From: Crocinitomicaceae bacterium
GTDB taxonomy: Bacteria; Bacteroidota; Bacteroidia; Flavobacteriales_D; Sanyastnellaceae
Direction: 5' to 3'
Length of the DNA: 64,000 bases
Assembly (NCBI GenBank): GCA_002700285.1
Contig: PACT01000033.1
Location: forward strand, 1-64,000
Below, one piece after another: positions 8,901 to 17,253 of this stretch. Made by a program: the position numbers and the translations under genes. The notes beneath the pieces were generated by a model, which saw only the letters and a program-made list of their open reading frames with translations, was not told the DNA's origin and did no database searches. Every line of letters starts with the position of its first letter. The stretch's first letter is position 1.

Positions 8901-9455
8901 ATAGCAATTCGCAGGAAACGTCGTCCCTACCGAGGTAGGGTACGCAAGGAAGACCCACACAAGATCAACGAATTTATTACCGTTGAATCAATACGTGTAG
9001 TAGGAGACAATGTAGAGCCAGCCGTTATGACGACTCAAGCAGCTCTCCAACTCGCCAATGAGTTAGAACTTGACCTTGTCGAGATCTCACCCAAGGCAGA
9101 TCCTCCTGTATGTCGGATTATCGACTACAAGAAATTCCTGTATGCGCAAAAGAAAAAGCAAAAGGAAATCAAAGCGAAACAATCAAAAGTTGTCGTTAAA
9201 GAAATCCGATTTGGACCCAATACTGATGATCACGACTTCCAGTTTAAACTTAACCACGCGCGTAAGTTTCTCCAGGATGGAGCTAAATTAAAAGCTTACG
9301 TTTTCTTTCGTGGAAGGACAATCGTTTTTAAGGAACGCGGCGAAATTTTGCTTCTACGCTTTGCAACCGAGCTTGAAGATATAGGTGTCATTGAACAGAT
9401 GCCCAAATTGGAAGGCAAGCGCATGACCGTCATGTTCAATCCGAAGAAAAATTAA
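8901..9455 (+). CDS. infC: Translation initiation factor IF-3 with a non-AUG start
   Basis: About 184 residues if initiation is at ATA 8901 ([16 protein letters not shown]), or 182 at ATT 8907. IF-3 binds the 30S subunit, rejects non-canonical start codons and prevents 70S association. The reading frame is open from 8889 and already encodes conserved IF-3 sequence well before the first ATG at 9027: [17 protein letters not shown] is the usual N-terminal domain motif. No ATG, GTG or TTG occurs in frame between the stop at 8886 and 9027, so the real start must be a rare codon. This parallels the AUU start of Escherichia coli infC, through which IF-3 represses its own translation. The C-terminal domain ([16 protein letters not shown] onward) is complete. 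The gene follows thrS by 34 bases and precedes rpmI by 19. Confidence 0.9.
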   Translation: MAIRRKRRPYRGRVRKEDPHKINEFITVESIRVVGDNVEPAVMTTQAALQLANELELDLVEISPKADPPVCRIIDYKKFLYAQKKKQKEIKAKQSKVVVKEIRFGPNTDDHDFQFKLNHARKFLQDGAKLKAYVFFRGRTIVFKERGEILLLRFATELEDIGVIEQMPKLEGKRMTVMFNPKKN

Positions 9456-9474
9456 ACCCCTAAAATCTAAGGCC

Positions 9475-9669
9475 ATGCCGAAGATGAAAACTAAATCAAG
9501 CGCTAAAAAGCGCTTCAAACTTACAGCATCAGGTAAAATCAAGCGTAAGCATGCTTTTAAAAGTCATATTTTGACAAAGAAAAGCACAAAGCAGAAACGT
9601 AACTTGACCCACAGCACATTAGTCAGTAAGGCTGATTCGCCAAACATCAAGAGACAGCTCTGTATATAA
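9475..9669 (+). CDS. rpmI: Large subunit ribosomal protein bL35
   Basis: 64 residues, the normal bL35 length. The sequence opens [15 protein letters not shown] and has the family pattern of basic, Lys-rich residues followed by [16 protein letters not shown] and an HSTLVSKAD motif near the end. bL35 is a structural protein of the 50S subunit. It lies 19 bases after infC and 110 bases before rplT in the conserved infC-rpmI-rplT order. In model bacteria L20 represses this operon by binding its mRNA; see the entry for the gap downstream. Confidence 0.96.
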   Translation: MPKMKTKSSAKKRFKLTASGKIKRKHAFKSHILTKKSTKQKRNLTHSTLVSKADSPNIKRQLCI

Positions 9670-9779
9670 TTACAATTGATTTTTATCTAATCCTGGTATA
9701 ATTAACCCAGTTGTTGGTATCAAAGCATCTGACAGGAAACACCTGAGTCACTTCACCAACCGCTAAAAACATTTAACCC
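9670..9779 (+). promoter_or_regulatory. Possible structured leader before rplT
   Basis: A 110-base gap separates rpmI from rplT, long for this compact operon. Two foldable elements are visible. CTGG (9693-9696) faces CCAG (9707-9710). A six-base pair of arms, GTTGGT (9713-9718) and ACCAAC (9755-9760), encloses an inner CAGG (9733-9736) and CCTG (9742-9745). L20 is known to control this operon through mRNA structures in Escherichia coli and Bacillus, so a regulatory role is plausible, but the stems are short and I could not compute folding energies or conservation. Confidence 0.35.
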
Positions 9780-10124
9780 ATGCCTCGTTCCTCGAATGCA
9801 GTGGCGTCTAGAACTCGCCGTAAGAAAGTTCTAAAAATGGCGAAAGGCTACTTCGGTGCCCGTAAAAACGTCTACACGGTAGCAAAGAATGCCGTCGAAA
9901 AAGGTTTAACGTATGCTTACATAGGGCGTAAGCTCAAGAAACGTCAATTTCGTAGTTTGTGGATTATGCGTATTAACGCAGCCGCTCGACAACACGGAAT
10001 GTCATACAGCGTTTTTATGGGCAAACTAAACAGTTCAGGTATTGAACTCAACAGAAAAGTTCTCGCAGATCTAGCGATGAATCACCCTGAAGCTTTTAAA
10101 GCTGTTGTAGATCAAATCAAGTAG
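9780..10124 (+). CDS. rplT: Large subunit ribosomal protein bL20
   Basis: 114 residues, typical bL20. It begins [19 protein letters not shown], has the conserved [19 protein letters not shown] segment and the RDRK-type helix region [19 protein letters not shown], and ends after [10 protein letters not shown]. bL20 binds 23S rRNA early in 50S assembly and, in model organisms, represses its own operon. It is the last gene of the thrS-infC-rpmI-rplT block; a strong hairpin terminator follows 25 bases later. Confidence 0.97.
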   Translation: MPRSSNAVASRTRRKKVLKMAKGYFGARKNVYTVAKNAVEKGLTYAYIGRKLKKRQFRSLWIMRINAAARQHGMSYSVFMGKLNSSGIELNRKVLADLAMNHPEAFKAVVDQIK

Positions 10125-10149
10125 ACTCGATTTACGATATAAATACTGT

Positions 10150-10189
10150 AAAAAAGGTCGGTTGGGAATATCCCAAACCGACCTTTTTT
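10150..10189. terminator. Bidirectional terminator between rplT and the TPR lipoprotein gene
   Basis: An A-run leads into GGTCGGTTGGGA (10156-10167), a three-base loop, and TCCCAAACCGACC (10171-10183) followed by a T-run. The arms pair over 12 bp with one bulged base. With A-tracts on one side and T-tracts on the other it can stop transcription arriving from rplT and from the convergent gene at 10209-11267. Confidence 0.92.
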
Positions 10190-10208
10190 GTGCCTTGTAT
10201 ATTGACCT

Positions 10209-11267
10209 TTATTGCGACTTGAGCACCCTCCCTTTTGCGATCGCAGCAGCAGTGAAGTCGGGTTTAAGTTCAAGTGCTGAATTGTAGTCTTGAAGTGCAC
10301 TGGCTGTCATGTCCATGCTCTCTCTAGCGAGTCCTCTGTTAAAAAATGCCTGATAATAATAGGGTAGTTTTTCAATGGCTTGCCCAAACCAGAAATCAGC
10401 GTTTTTATAGTCTTGTAAGTACTCCAGGAAAATAAATCCTTGATTGAAAGCCGCAGAAGCATTCATAGAATCGATTTCTAAAATGTCTTGGTACAAGGCC
10501 AGAGACTTGTCAAGGACGATCTTTCTGGCAGCTGGGTCTTCGAGCATCAGCTCTTGATAGTACATCGCACAATTGTATTTTGCTTCCACACTCTTGGGGC
10601 GTAATTCCATTGCGCTGTTGAAATAGTCCACGGCCAATGGATTAGAAGTGGCACTGTATGCGATACCCAAAGCGATGTATCCATCGAAGAAAGAAGGGTT
10701 GACTTCAATTGAAGTTTGAAATGAACTAAGCGCATTCTCGATGTCTCCAGTTTCTCTGTAAATGACGCCTTTCATCCAATATGCATCGGGAATTTGATCA
10801 TCCAAACGCAGTGCGCTATTAATCATGTTTAAGGCGTCCTCATATTGATTAAGATGAATATGCATCTCAGCCCGTCTGAGTTTACAAGGGATGTGCTCTG
10901 GAGCATAACGCAGACAAACATCCAGATGTTCAATACAAGGATCAAATTGGCGCATTAGATATAAAGCATCAGCTTTTGCTGACCATGCAGGGCCATATGT
11001 AGAGTCAGCTTCGAGCGCCAAATCTAAATCTTGGAGTCCTTCAGGCATCCTCGCATTTCGGAGATGCCACGCAGCCCGGTTCCAGTAGGGCAAAGGGGAT
11101 GTTGCATCATTCAAAATAGCGCTTTCAAAGTAAGCCGATGAATCGACATCACGATTCACACCATTGGGATTTTCTTGAACCAAATGTGGGGAAGAAGGTT
11201 CCGCCCCACATTTGGTAAGCAAAAAAAGAAATCCTGATAAAACCCCTAAAACAATAAGTCTATTCAT
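10209..11267 (-). CDS. TPR-repeat probable lipoprotein
   Basis: 352 residues. The N-terminus (residues 4-20, ending LLTKCGAE) looks like a lipoprotein signal with Cys 20 as the acylation site, although Lys just before the Cys is not a classical lipobox residue. The rest is a chain of tetratricopeptide repeats, about seven or eight units from residue 45 to the end, with repeated patterns such as PYWNRAAWHLRN, AYWMKGVIYRETGD and AFFNRGLARESMDM. TPR solenoids mediate protein-protein contacts; no enzyme motif is present. It probably faces the periplasm on the inner or outer membrane. It lies 59 bases downstream of recA on the same strand and ends at a shared terminator. Confidence 0.8.
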   Translation of the reverse strand: MNRLIVLGVLSGFLFLLTKCGAEPSSPHLVQENPNGVNRDVDSSAYFESAILNDATSPLPYWNRAAWHLRNARMPEGLQDLDLALEADSTYGPAWSAKADALYLMRQFDPCIEHLDVCLRYAPEHIPCKLRRAEMHIHLNQYEDALNMINSALRLDDQIPDAYWMKGVIYRETGDIENALSSFQTSIEVNPSFFDGYIALGIAYSATSNPLAVDYFNSAMELRPKSVEAKYNCAMYYQELMLEDPAARKIVLDKSLALYQDILEIDSMNASAAFNQGFIFLEYLQDYKNADFWFGQAIEKLPYYYQAFFNRGLARESMDMTASALQDYNSALELKPDFTAAAIAKGRVLKSQ

Positions 11268-11326
11268 TGGAAAACCAAATAATTGCTGACAAGAAAAAAT
11301 GAAAGCCTAAATACAGACGTCAGAGA

Positions 11327-12385
11327 TTACTTTTTTGCAACTTCTTCAGCAAGTTTCTTTACCGCTTTCACGGCTTTGGCATCTTCTTTTGAAGCTGTGA
11401 TTGATTCTTTGATGAGTCCTTCAATTTCTTCAAAAAGTTCAGGGTTGTCTAAAAGTAGATTTCGAACTGCATCACGTCCTTGTCCTAGTTTTGTCTCCCC
11501 ATATGAAAACCAAGATCCACTCTTCTTAATGATGTTCGCTTCTACGCCGAGATCTATGATTTCTCCCGCTTTAGAAATGCCTTTGCCGTATAGGATGTCA
11601 AATTCAGCTTTGCGGAATGGTGGGGCAACTTTGTTTTTTACAACTTTGACTCTCGTTCTGTTTCCAAGAACTTGGTCTCCATCTTTTATTTGAGTTGATC
11701 TGCGTATGTCTAGACGTACCGAAGAGTAGAATTTTAATGCATGTCCACCTGTTGTTGTTTCAGGGTTGCCAAACATCACACCAATCTTTTCTCTAAGTTG
11801 ATTGATAAAGATGCAACAACATCCTGTTTTGCTAATTGTGCTGGTAAGTTTCCGGAGTGCCTTAGACATGAGTCGGGCTTGTAAGCCGACAGAAGTGTCT
11901 CCCATTTCGCCTTCAATTTCCGCGCGTGGAGTAAGCGCAGCAACAGAATCTACGATCAACAAGTCAATCGCCCCGGAACGAATTAGATTGTCGGCAATTT
12001 CTAGTGCCTGCTCTCCGTTGTCTGGTTGTGATATAAGAAGGTTCTCTGTATCTACTCCTAGTGATTCTGCATAAAACTTGTCAAATGCGTGCTCGGCATC
12101 AACGAAAGCACATATCCCACCTTGTTTTTGACATTCGGCAATAGCGTGAATAGCAAGAGTAGTCTTACCTGAAGATTCAGGTCCGTAAATTTCGACAACA
12201 CGACCTTTAGGATAACCTTGAATACCTAAAGCAAGGTCTAATGTCAATGATCCTGATGGGATAGCGTCGATAGCTTCCACAGGTTCATCACCAAGTTTCA
12301 TTACGATACCCTTTCCATACGTTTTGTCTAGGCGGTCAAGCGTAAGCTGAAGTGCCTTTAATTTTTGTTCTTGTTCTGAAGCCAT
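11327..12385 (-). CDS. recA: Recombinase RecA
   Basis: 352 residues. Walker A GPESSGKT at 68-75, the [19 protein letters not shown] Walker B and L1 region, and [19 protein letters not shown] (the L2 region) are intact, as is the C-terminal domain around [14 protein letters not shown]. RecA forms filaments on single-stranded DNA, drives strand exchange and, where a LexA system exists, triggers the SOS response. The N-terminal start [14 protein letters not shown] fits the family. No convincing LexA-type operator was recognised in the 99-bp gap upstream; TATCTTCG on the minus strand at 12402-12409 is a near match to the Bacteroidota -7 box. Confidence 0.98.
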   Translation of the reverse strand: MASEQEQKLKALQLTLDRLDKTYGKGIVMKLGDEPVEAIDAIPSGSLTLDLALGIQGYPKGRVVEIYGPESSGKTTLAIHAIAECQKQGGICAFVDAEHAFDKFYAESLGVDTENLLISQPDNGEQALEIADNLIRSGAIDLLIVDSVAALTPRAEIEGEMGDTSVGLQARLMSKALRKLTSTISKTGCCCIFINQLREKIGVMFGNPETTTGGHALKFYSSVRLDIRRSTQIKDGDQVLGNRTRVKVVKNKVAPPFRKAEFDILYGKGISKAGEIIDLGVEANIIKKSGSWFSYGETKLGQGRDAVRNLLLDNPELFEEIEGLIKESITASKEDAKAVKAVKKLAEEVAKK

Positions 12386-12401
12386 AATTATTTGTTTTTA
12401 G

Positions 12402-12409
12402 CGAAGATA
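12402..12409 (-). promoter_or_regulatory. Near-consensus -7 box before recA
   Basis: TATCTTCG on the minus strand differs from TAnnTTTG at one position and lies about 17 bases before the recA ATG. No clear TTTG element is found at the right spacing, so this is a weak call. Confidence 0.3.
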
Positions 12410-12484
12410 TCTAACGTGGTACGTAATGGATTTACGTAGTTGTTTTTCATGTGTATATGAGGGTCCGAAATTCATAGATCTTTG

Positions 12485-12964
12485 TTATTGTTGTCCAAAC
12501 CCTGCCAGCACTTCTGCAGCGTGATCTTTGCATTTGGGCTTTGAGATAATATCAACAATCTTCCCTTTCTCGTCAATCAAAAAAGTGGTACGGTGGGTGC
12601 CATCAAATACTTTACCCATAAATTTCTTTTCTCCCCAAACGCCATACGCTTCATGCACGCTTTTATCCTCATCGGCAAGCAAATCAAATGAAATGTTGTA
12701 TTTCGCAATAAACTTCAGATGTTTTGCTTCAGGGTCTGGACTCACCCCTAAAACTTGGATTCCGTGTTTTGTGAGTTCAGCAAAGTTTTCAGTGAGATTA
12801 CACGCCTGAGAAGTACAGCCAGGTGTGTTGTCTCTCGGGTAGAAATAGAGTGCCAGCTTGCTCCCAGAGTATGTTGAAAGTGAGCGCGATGTGCCAGTTT
12901 GATCTTTAGATGAAAAATCGGGAGCACTGTCCCCTACAGATAGATGAGAAATACATTTTACCAT
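12485..12964 (-). CDS. bcp: Thiol peroxidase of the BCP/PrxQ type
   Basis: 159 residues, a monomeric atypical two-Cys peroxiredoxin that reduces hydrogen peroxide and organic hydroperoxides with a thiol donor. The peroxidatic Cys 50 sits in YPRDNTPGC, and the resolving Cys 55 follows five residues later, the spacing typical of BCP. The catalytic Thr/Pro before the Cys and the later Arg in HRTTFLID are also present. No signal peptide, hence cytoplasmic. It is divergent from priA with a 42-bp gap. Its reductant is unknown; the bacillithiol genes elsewhere in the window make a bacillithiol or thioredoxin partner reasonable guesses. Confidence 0.93.
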   Translation of the reverse strand: MVKCISHLSVGDSAPDFSSKDQTGTSRSLSTYSGSKLALYFYPRDNTPGCTSQACNLTENFAELTKHGIQVLGVSPDPEAKHLKFIAKYNISFDLLADEDKSVHEAYGVWGEKKFMGKVFDGTHRTTFLIDEKGKIVDIISKPKCKDHAAEVLAGFGQQ

Positions 12965-13006
12965 AACAGAAATTTACGGACTTTAGGGAGTTACTTTGTA
13001 GGTTGA

Positions 13007-15511
13007 ATGACGAATGTTATCAATAATAATTCACAAGCAGAAATGACCTTTTGCGACGTGGCTTTGCCTGCGGCACTCCCGCGTGTGCTGACGTACCGTT
13101 GGCCTGGCGAAGAAAAGCCTCCCAGTTTAGGTATGCGTGTTGTTGTTCCCTTGGGGAATAGACGACTTACAGGTGTGGTGTGGGAGGTTCATTCACGCGT
13201 GCCCGTTGGCTATACTGCAAGAGATATAGAGGCAGTCGTCGATAACAGACCTGTATTGACACCCCATGGCGTGTCGCTTATGACGTGGATGTCTGAGTAT
13301 TATTTATGCGCGTTAGGGGATGTCGTGTCTGCGGCGTTGCCCTCAGGGATGAAGTTGGCAAGTAAAACCAGAATACGATTAAACCCCGACATTTCTGGTG
13401 CGCAGGATAACAGGAAAATCGAGGAGGGATTAAACAATGCATCGGTCACCTTGCTCAATGCCTTGCATGTAAGGGAAGGCATGGATTTGCGAGAAATCGC
13501 AGAATTACTTGGTGTAAAACATCCTCAAAATAGTGTGCGGGCTTTAATAGATAAAGGCTTAGCTGTTTCTGAAGATGAGTTAAAAGAACGTTACAAGTCT
13601 TTGAAGAAAACGTATGTAAGTATCTCAAAAGAGTTGCTCGAAGAAGCGGATGTTTTACATGCCGAATTAGACCGCGTTGAGAAGCGCGCTCCAGCACAAG
13701 CGCGTGCACTTTTGGCCTACCTTGATATGGCGCCGAATGGAGAAGCTGTACTCAAGACCAAACTTCAAAAACAAGCTGATGTAAATTCTTCGGTCATCAA
13801 GAAATGGGTGGAACGACAGGTATTTATCTTGGAAGAACGTGAAGTTAATCGAATCTCGAGGTATGAAGGGGAGGTCAAATCATTGCCAATCCTTTCACCT
13901 CATCAAACCAGAGCGTTCAAAGAGATTAGAGAGGCCCTCGTCAAGCGCAAGCCTGTTCTGCTGCACGGAGTAACAGGAGCGGGAAAAACGGAGATCTATG
14001 TTCATCTCATTGACGAAGCCTTAAAAGCGGGGCAGCAAGCCCTTTTTCTTGTGCCTGAAATCGCACTGACAACACAACTTATAGTCAGATTACAAAAGTT
14101 TTTTGGCGATTCTGTTCGCGTGTACCATTCGCGATTTAACGCGACAGAACGCACAGAAACATGGCTGAAAATCCTCGATGAAAACAAGGGCTCACTCATC
14201 GTAGGGCCGCGTTCTGCCATCTTCCTTCCTTTCAAAAATCTCGGGTTAATTATCGTGGATGAGGAACACGAGTCGAGTTACAAACAACAAGATCCTGCCC
14301 CTCGATATCATGCACGTGATGTCGCAATATGGATGTCGGCGCAAATGAAAATACCGATTGTGTTAGGGTCTGCGACGCCATCTGTAGAGACGATTTGGAA
14401 TACCCAAGAGGGGAGAATGGCAAGGGTTAACCTCATGGAAAGATATGGGGGGGTCATGTTGCCTGAGATACTGGTGGCCAACCTTCAGAAAGAGCACAAA
14501 CAGAGGAGTATGCGCGGCGGGTTTTCAAAACGCTTACGCGACGCCATGGCGGAGACTTTGGCATCGGGAAAACAGATTATTCTGTTCCAAAACCGACGTG
14601 GCTATTCACCATCTTGGCAATGTGACGCCTGTGGTGATGCTGTGATGTGTGAAAGATGTGACATCCCATTGACGCATCACAAAAAGATGTTTGGTCTCCA
14701 CTGTCATCATTGTGGGTATCACATTTCTCCTCCTCCAAAAAAGTGTGGTGCGTGTGGAAGTCATTCAGTCAAGCCAAAAGGGCTAGGAACGGAACGCATC
14801 GAAGAAGAACTTGCCGAACTGTTTCCGAAGGCAAAAGTGTCTAGAATGGACCTAGATACCACGAGAAGTAAGTCTGCGCATACCAGAATACTTGAAGCAT
14901 TTGGCAACCATGAATTGGATATTCTGGTAGGGACTCAGATGGTGAGTAAGGGCCTTGACTTCCAAGATGTAGGCCTCGTAGGCGTGATGAGTGCAGATAA
15001 AATGTTGACTTTTCCAGACTTTAGATCTTTTGAAAGGGCCTACCAAATGCTGACCCAAGTCAGTGGGCGTTCAGGCCGTTCTAAAGAGAGGGGTAAGGTC
15101 GTGATACAAACGTTTTCTCCTGACCATTGGGTGATTCAAAGAGTGATCGCGGGCGACCACGACAAACTCGTGGCGCATGAGCTTCTAGAACGCAAAAACT
15201 ATGGCTATCCACCTTTTGTCAGATTGATTAGAATATCCTTAAGCCACAGTGATGAATCACGTGTTCGTAAAGGAGCCGAAGTCTTGGCCTTGAGGTTGCG
15301 ACAAAGATTTGGTGAAAACAGAATAATAGGCCCTGACATTCCTGCCATCTCTAGGGTGAATGATTTGTTCCGCCAGCAACTTATGTTGAAATTCGAAAGA
15401 GATGTAAGTCCTGCCAAGTACAGGGATATTCTGCTTGAAGATATCGACGATTTTATGACCGACCCAAGATGGAAACGTCTTCGTTTTAAGGTTGACGTAG
15501 ACCCAGTTTAA
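13007..15511 (+). CDS. priA: Primosomal replication-restart helicase PriA
   Basis: 834 residues, a 3'-to-5' DNA helicase that reloads the replisome at stalled forks. Domain order: 3' DNA-binding domain (about 12-115), winged-helix region (about 140-290), helicase lobe 1 with Walker A GVTGAGKT at 321-328 and the DEEH box near 417-420 (IIVDEEHESSYKQQ), the zinc-binding insert with paired CxxC motifs (CDACGDAVMCERC and CHHCGY...CGACGS), lobe 2 with GTQMVSKGLDF, and the C-terminal domain. All motifs are intact. The last 26 bases overlap tail to tail with the convergent T9SS cargo gene. Confidence 0.96.
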   Translation: MTNVINNNSQAEMTFCDVALPAALPRVLTYRWPGEEKPPSLGMRVVVPLGNRRLTGVVWEVHSRVPVGYTARDIEAVVDNRPVLTPHGVSLMTWMSEYYLCALGDVVSAALPSGMKLASKTRIRLNPDISGAQDNRKIEEGLNNASVTLLNALHVREGMDLREIAELLGVKHPQNSVRALIDKGLAVSEDELKERYKSLKKTYVSISKELLEEADVLHAELDRVEKRAPAQARALLAYLDMAPNGEAVLKTKLQKQADVNSSVIKKWVERQVFILEEREVNRISRYEGEVKSLPILSPHQTRAFKEIREALVKRKPVLLHGVTGAGKTEIYVHLIDEALKAGQQALFLVPEIALTTQLIVRLQKFFGDSVRVYHSRFNATERTETWLKILDENKGSLIVGPRSAIFLPFKNLGLIIVDEEHESSYKQQDPAPRYHARDVAIWMSAQMKIPIVLGSATPSVETIWNTQEGRMARVNLMERYGGVMLPEILVANLQKEHKQRSMRGGFSKRLRDAMAETLASGKQIILFQNRRGYSPSWQCDACGDAVMCERCDIPLTHHKKMFGLHCHHCGYHISPPPKKCGACGSHSVKPKGLGTERIEEELAELFPKAKVSRMDLDTTRSKSAHTRILEAFGNHELDILVGTQMVSKGLDFQDVGLVGVMSADKMLTFPDFRSFERAYQMLTQVSGRSGRSKERGKVVIQTFSPDHWVIQRVIAGDHDKLVAHELLERKNYGYPPFVRLIRISLSHSDESRVRKGAEVLALRLRQRFGENRIIGPDIPAISRVNDLFRQQLMLKFERDVSPAKYRDILLEDIDDFMTDPRWKRLRFKVDVDPV

Positions 15512-16562
15512 AGCTCTGGTCGAGATCTGTACCGCTGACATGAATCACCGCGGCATTTTGCATGACGCGCGGCAATCTTTCAAGAGAAACGTTCGTTGTT
15601 CCTGCAGGGATGTCAATGGCCATAGAGTCTAGCAATTTGCCGCTAATCGTAAACGCGGAGATGTTGTAGTTTCCTGGGTGAGCAACTTGAAAGGTCAAAT
15701 TATTTCCGAGAAGCGCGACTTCAGATGCTTCATTGCTGTCGATGATGTCCACCCCGTTAACCTCGGCCTCGAATTGGTGGAACGTCACTTGATTAGATCC
15801 GCTATTGGCGACGCCTAGAATATGATTCGTCTCGTCAAACGAAATATCTGCGGGGCTACTTAATCCAGAGTTTACTAAGGTTTCGCTTGAGCTAAAATCA
15901 TTGCTGAATCGTGTGATTCTATTCGGTGACCATGAGCTTACGTAATATCGCCCATCAGAATCCATGTCAATCCCATCACAGTTTCCCAAACCAGTACCGT
16001 TTACAAGCGTTGTCAAAGCGCCACTTTCAATATCTACAGCAAGAATGTCTGCGTTGCCGTACCAGTTTACGATCACGGCTCTGCCATTTTCTGTGTCTAC
16101 GACGATGCCATTGGGTGTAGACCCGGTATTTCCCACAAGTGTAGAGACACTCATGTCGGCAGGGTCAGTCGCATCGACCTTTAAGATCCTGCCTGAACCG
16201 AAATCGCTGACAATAAGGATTCCGTTCCCGTTATTTCCCATCCCATTTAGAAAGCTCGCTCCAGCAACGGATGCAGTTCCAAGCTGTTCTGCAGTATTTA
16301 AGTCGTAAGCGCGAATGAGATTGTTGTCAAGCACGAATAACACCTCGCCCATGACCTCCATGCCATGCGTCGCATGTGCGGTCCCGAAGTATTCCCAAGT
16401 ATCTCCTAAATCTGATGTTGACAGCATCGTTGAAGAACCACAACTCACAAACCATTGCGATCCATTTGGGTCATACTCTACAGCCTCTATATTTGATGGG
16501 ATTTGAGCGAGGGTAGGAGTGGAAATTAGTACTGCAGTTAAGGCGGTAAGTAATGTTTTCAT
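15486..16562 (-). CDS. Secreted beta-propeller protein with T9SS type A-like C-terminus
   Basis: 358 residues from the ATG at 16562, chosen because MKTLLTALTAVLISTPTLAQ there is a clear signal peptide; a longer frame to 16622 would bury it. Residues 25-270 form repeated blades of an NHL or SMP-30-like six-bladed propeller, with recurring patterns such as PNGIVVDTENGRA, DGIDMDSDGRYY and PADISFDETNH. The last 80 residues (NISAFTISGKLLDSM and following) resemble the beta-sandwich T9SS sorting domain, though the final motif is atypical. It should be exported by the Sec pathway and then T9SS. No catalytic residues could be assigned. It lies 25 bases downstream of yggS on the same strand and overlaps priA by 26 bases. 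Confidence 0.75.
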   Translation of the reverse strand: MKTLLTALTAVLISTPTLAQIPSNIEAVEYDPNGSQWFVSCGSSTMLSTSDLGDTWEYFGTAHATHGMEVMGEVLFVLDNNLIRAYDLNTAEQLGTASVAGASFLNGMGNNGNGILIVSDFGSGRILKVDATDPADMSVSTLVGNTGSTPNGIVVDTENGRAVIVNWYGNADILAVDIESGALTTLVNGTGLGNCDGIDMDSDGRYYVSSWSPNRITRFSNDFSSSETLVNSGLSSPADISFDETNHILGVANSGSNQVTFHQFEAEVNGVDIIDSNEASEVALLGNNLTFQVAHPGNYNISAFTISGKLLDSMAIDIPAGTTNVSLERLPRVMQNAAVIHVSGTDLDQSFKLGLRQP

Positions 16563-16587
16563 TGGATTGTTTTTTATTCTGTAAATT

Positions 16588-17253
16588 TTAATGACGAGCG
16601 CCAAAGATTGCACTTCCGACACGAATCATTGTTGACCCTTCATTGATTGCGATGTTCCAATCTCCACTCATTCCCATTGACAAGGTGTCGAAGTCGTCAC
16701 CCATTGATGGGGCGAGTTCTTCGAAAAGTGAACGTAAACCTTTGAATTCCTTGGCAATTTGTGTGGTGTCTTTTGTGAATGTCGCCATCCCCATGAGTCC
16801 TTTGATGCGAATAGATGTATTTCCGAATGTTTCATTTCCTGACATCTCGATCAATGTTCTAAGCTCGTCTTCCAGGAAGCCAAATTTACTTGATTCCTCT
16901 GCGATGTGCACCTGAAGAAGCACATCCAAAGGTGTTGGGTTTTTGTGTAATGCAAGCGCTTCATAGATGCGCGTTGAATCTACAGCGTGAATCAAATGCG
17001 ACAAAGGGGCCACTGTTTTTGCTTTGTTGGTTTGAAGGTGCCCGATTGCATGCCAACGAACATCGTCTGGAAAGGCGTCTGCCTTTTCAACCAGTTCTGC
17101 CACCCTGTTTTCACCGAAATCTCTAATTCCTTCAGCATAGGCGCTTGCAATGGCATCAAGGGGTTGCGTCTTGCTTACTGCGACGAGCGTCACATGATCA
17201 GGGACTGCATCTCGAATCGCATGAATGTTCGTTTGAATCGTGTTGTTATCCAT
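16588..17253 (-). CDS. PLP homeostasis protein YggS/YlmE family
   Basis: 221 residues from the ATG at 17253; upstream in-frame starts would extend it further into the DUF1015 gene. The alanine racemase N-terminal fold is recognised by LVAVSKTQ with the pyridoxal phosphate lysine at residue 28, FGENRVAEL near 50-58, WHAIGHLQTNKAK near 70-82, and a GLMGMA segment near 150 with SMGMSGD near 190. These single-domain proteins bind PLP without racemase activity and buffer vitamin B6 and amino-acid pools. The start overlaps the DUF1015 stop by eight bases, placing it at the end of the serC-serA operon, whose first product is itself a PLP enzyme. Confidence 0.92.
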   Translation of the reverse strand: MDNNTIQTNIHAIRDAVPDHVTLVAVSKTQPLDAIASAYAEGIRDFGENRVAELVEKADAFPDDVRWHAIGHLQTNKAKTVAPLSHLIHAVDSTRIYEALALHKNPTPLDVLLQVHIAEESSKFGFLEDELRTLIEMSGNETFGNTSIRIKGLMGMATFTKDTTQIAKEFKGLRSLFEELAPSMGDDFDTLSMGMSGDWNIAINEGSTMIRVGSAIFGARH

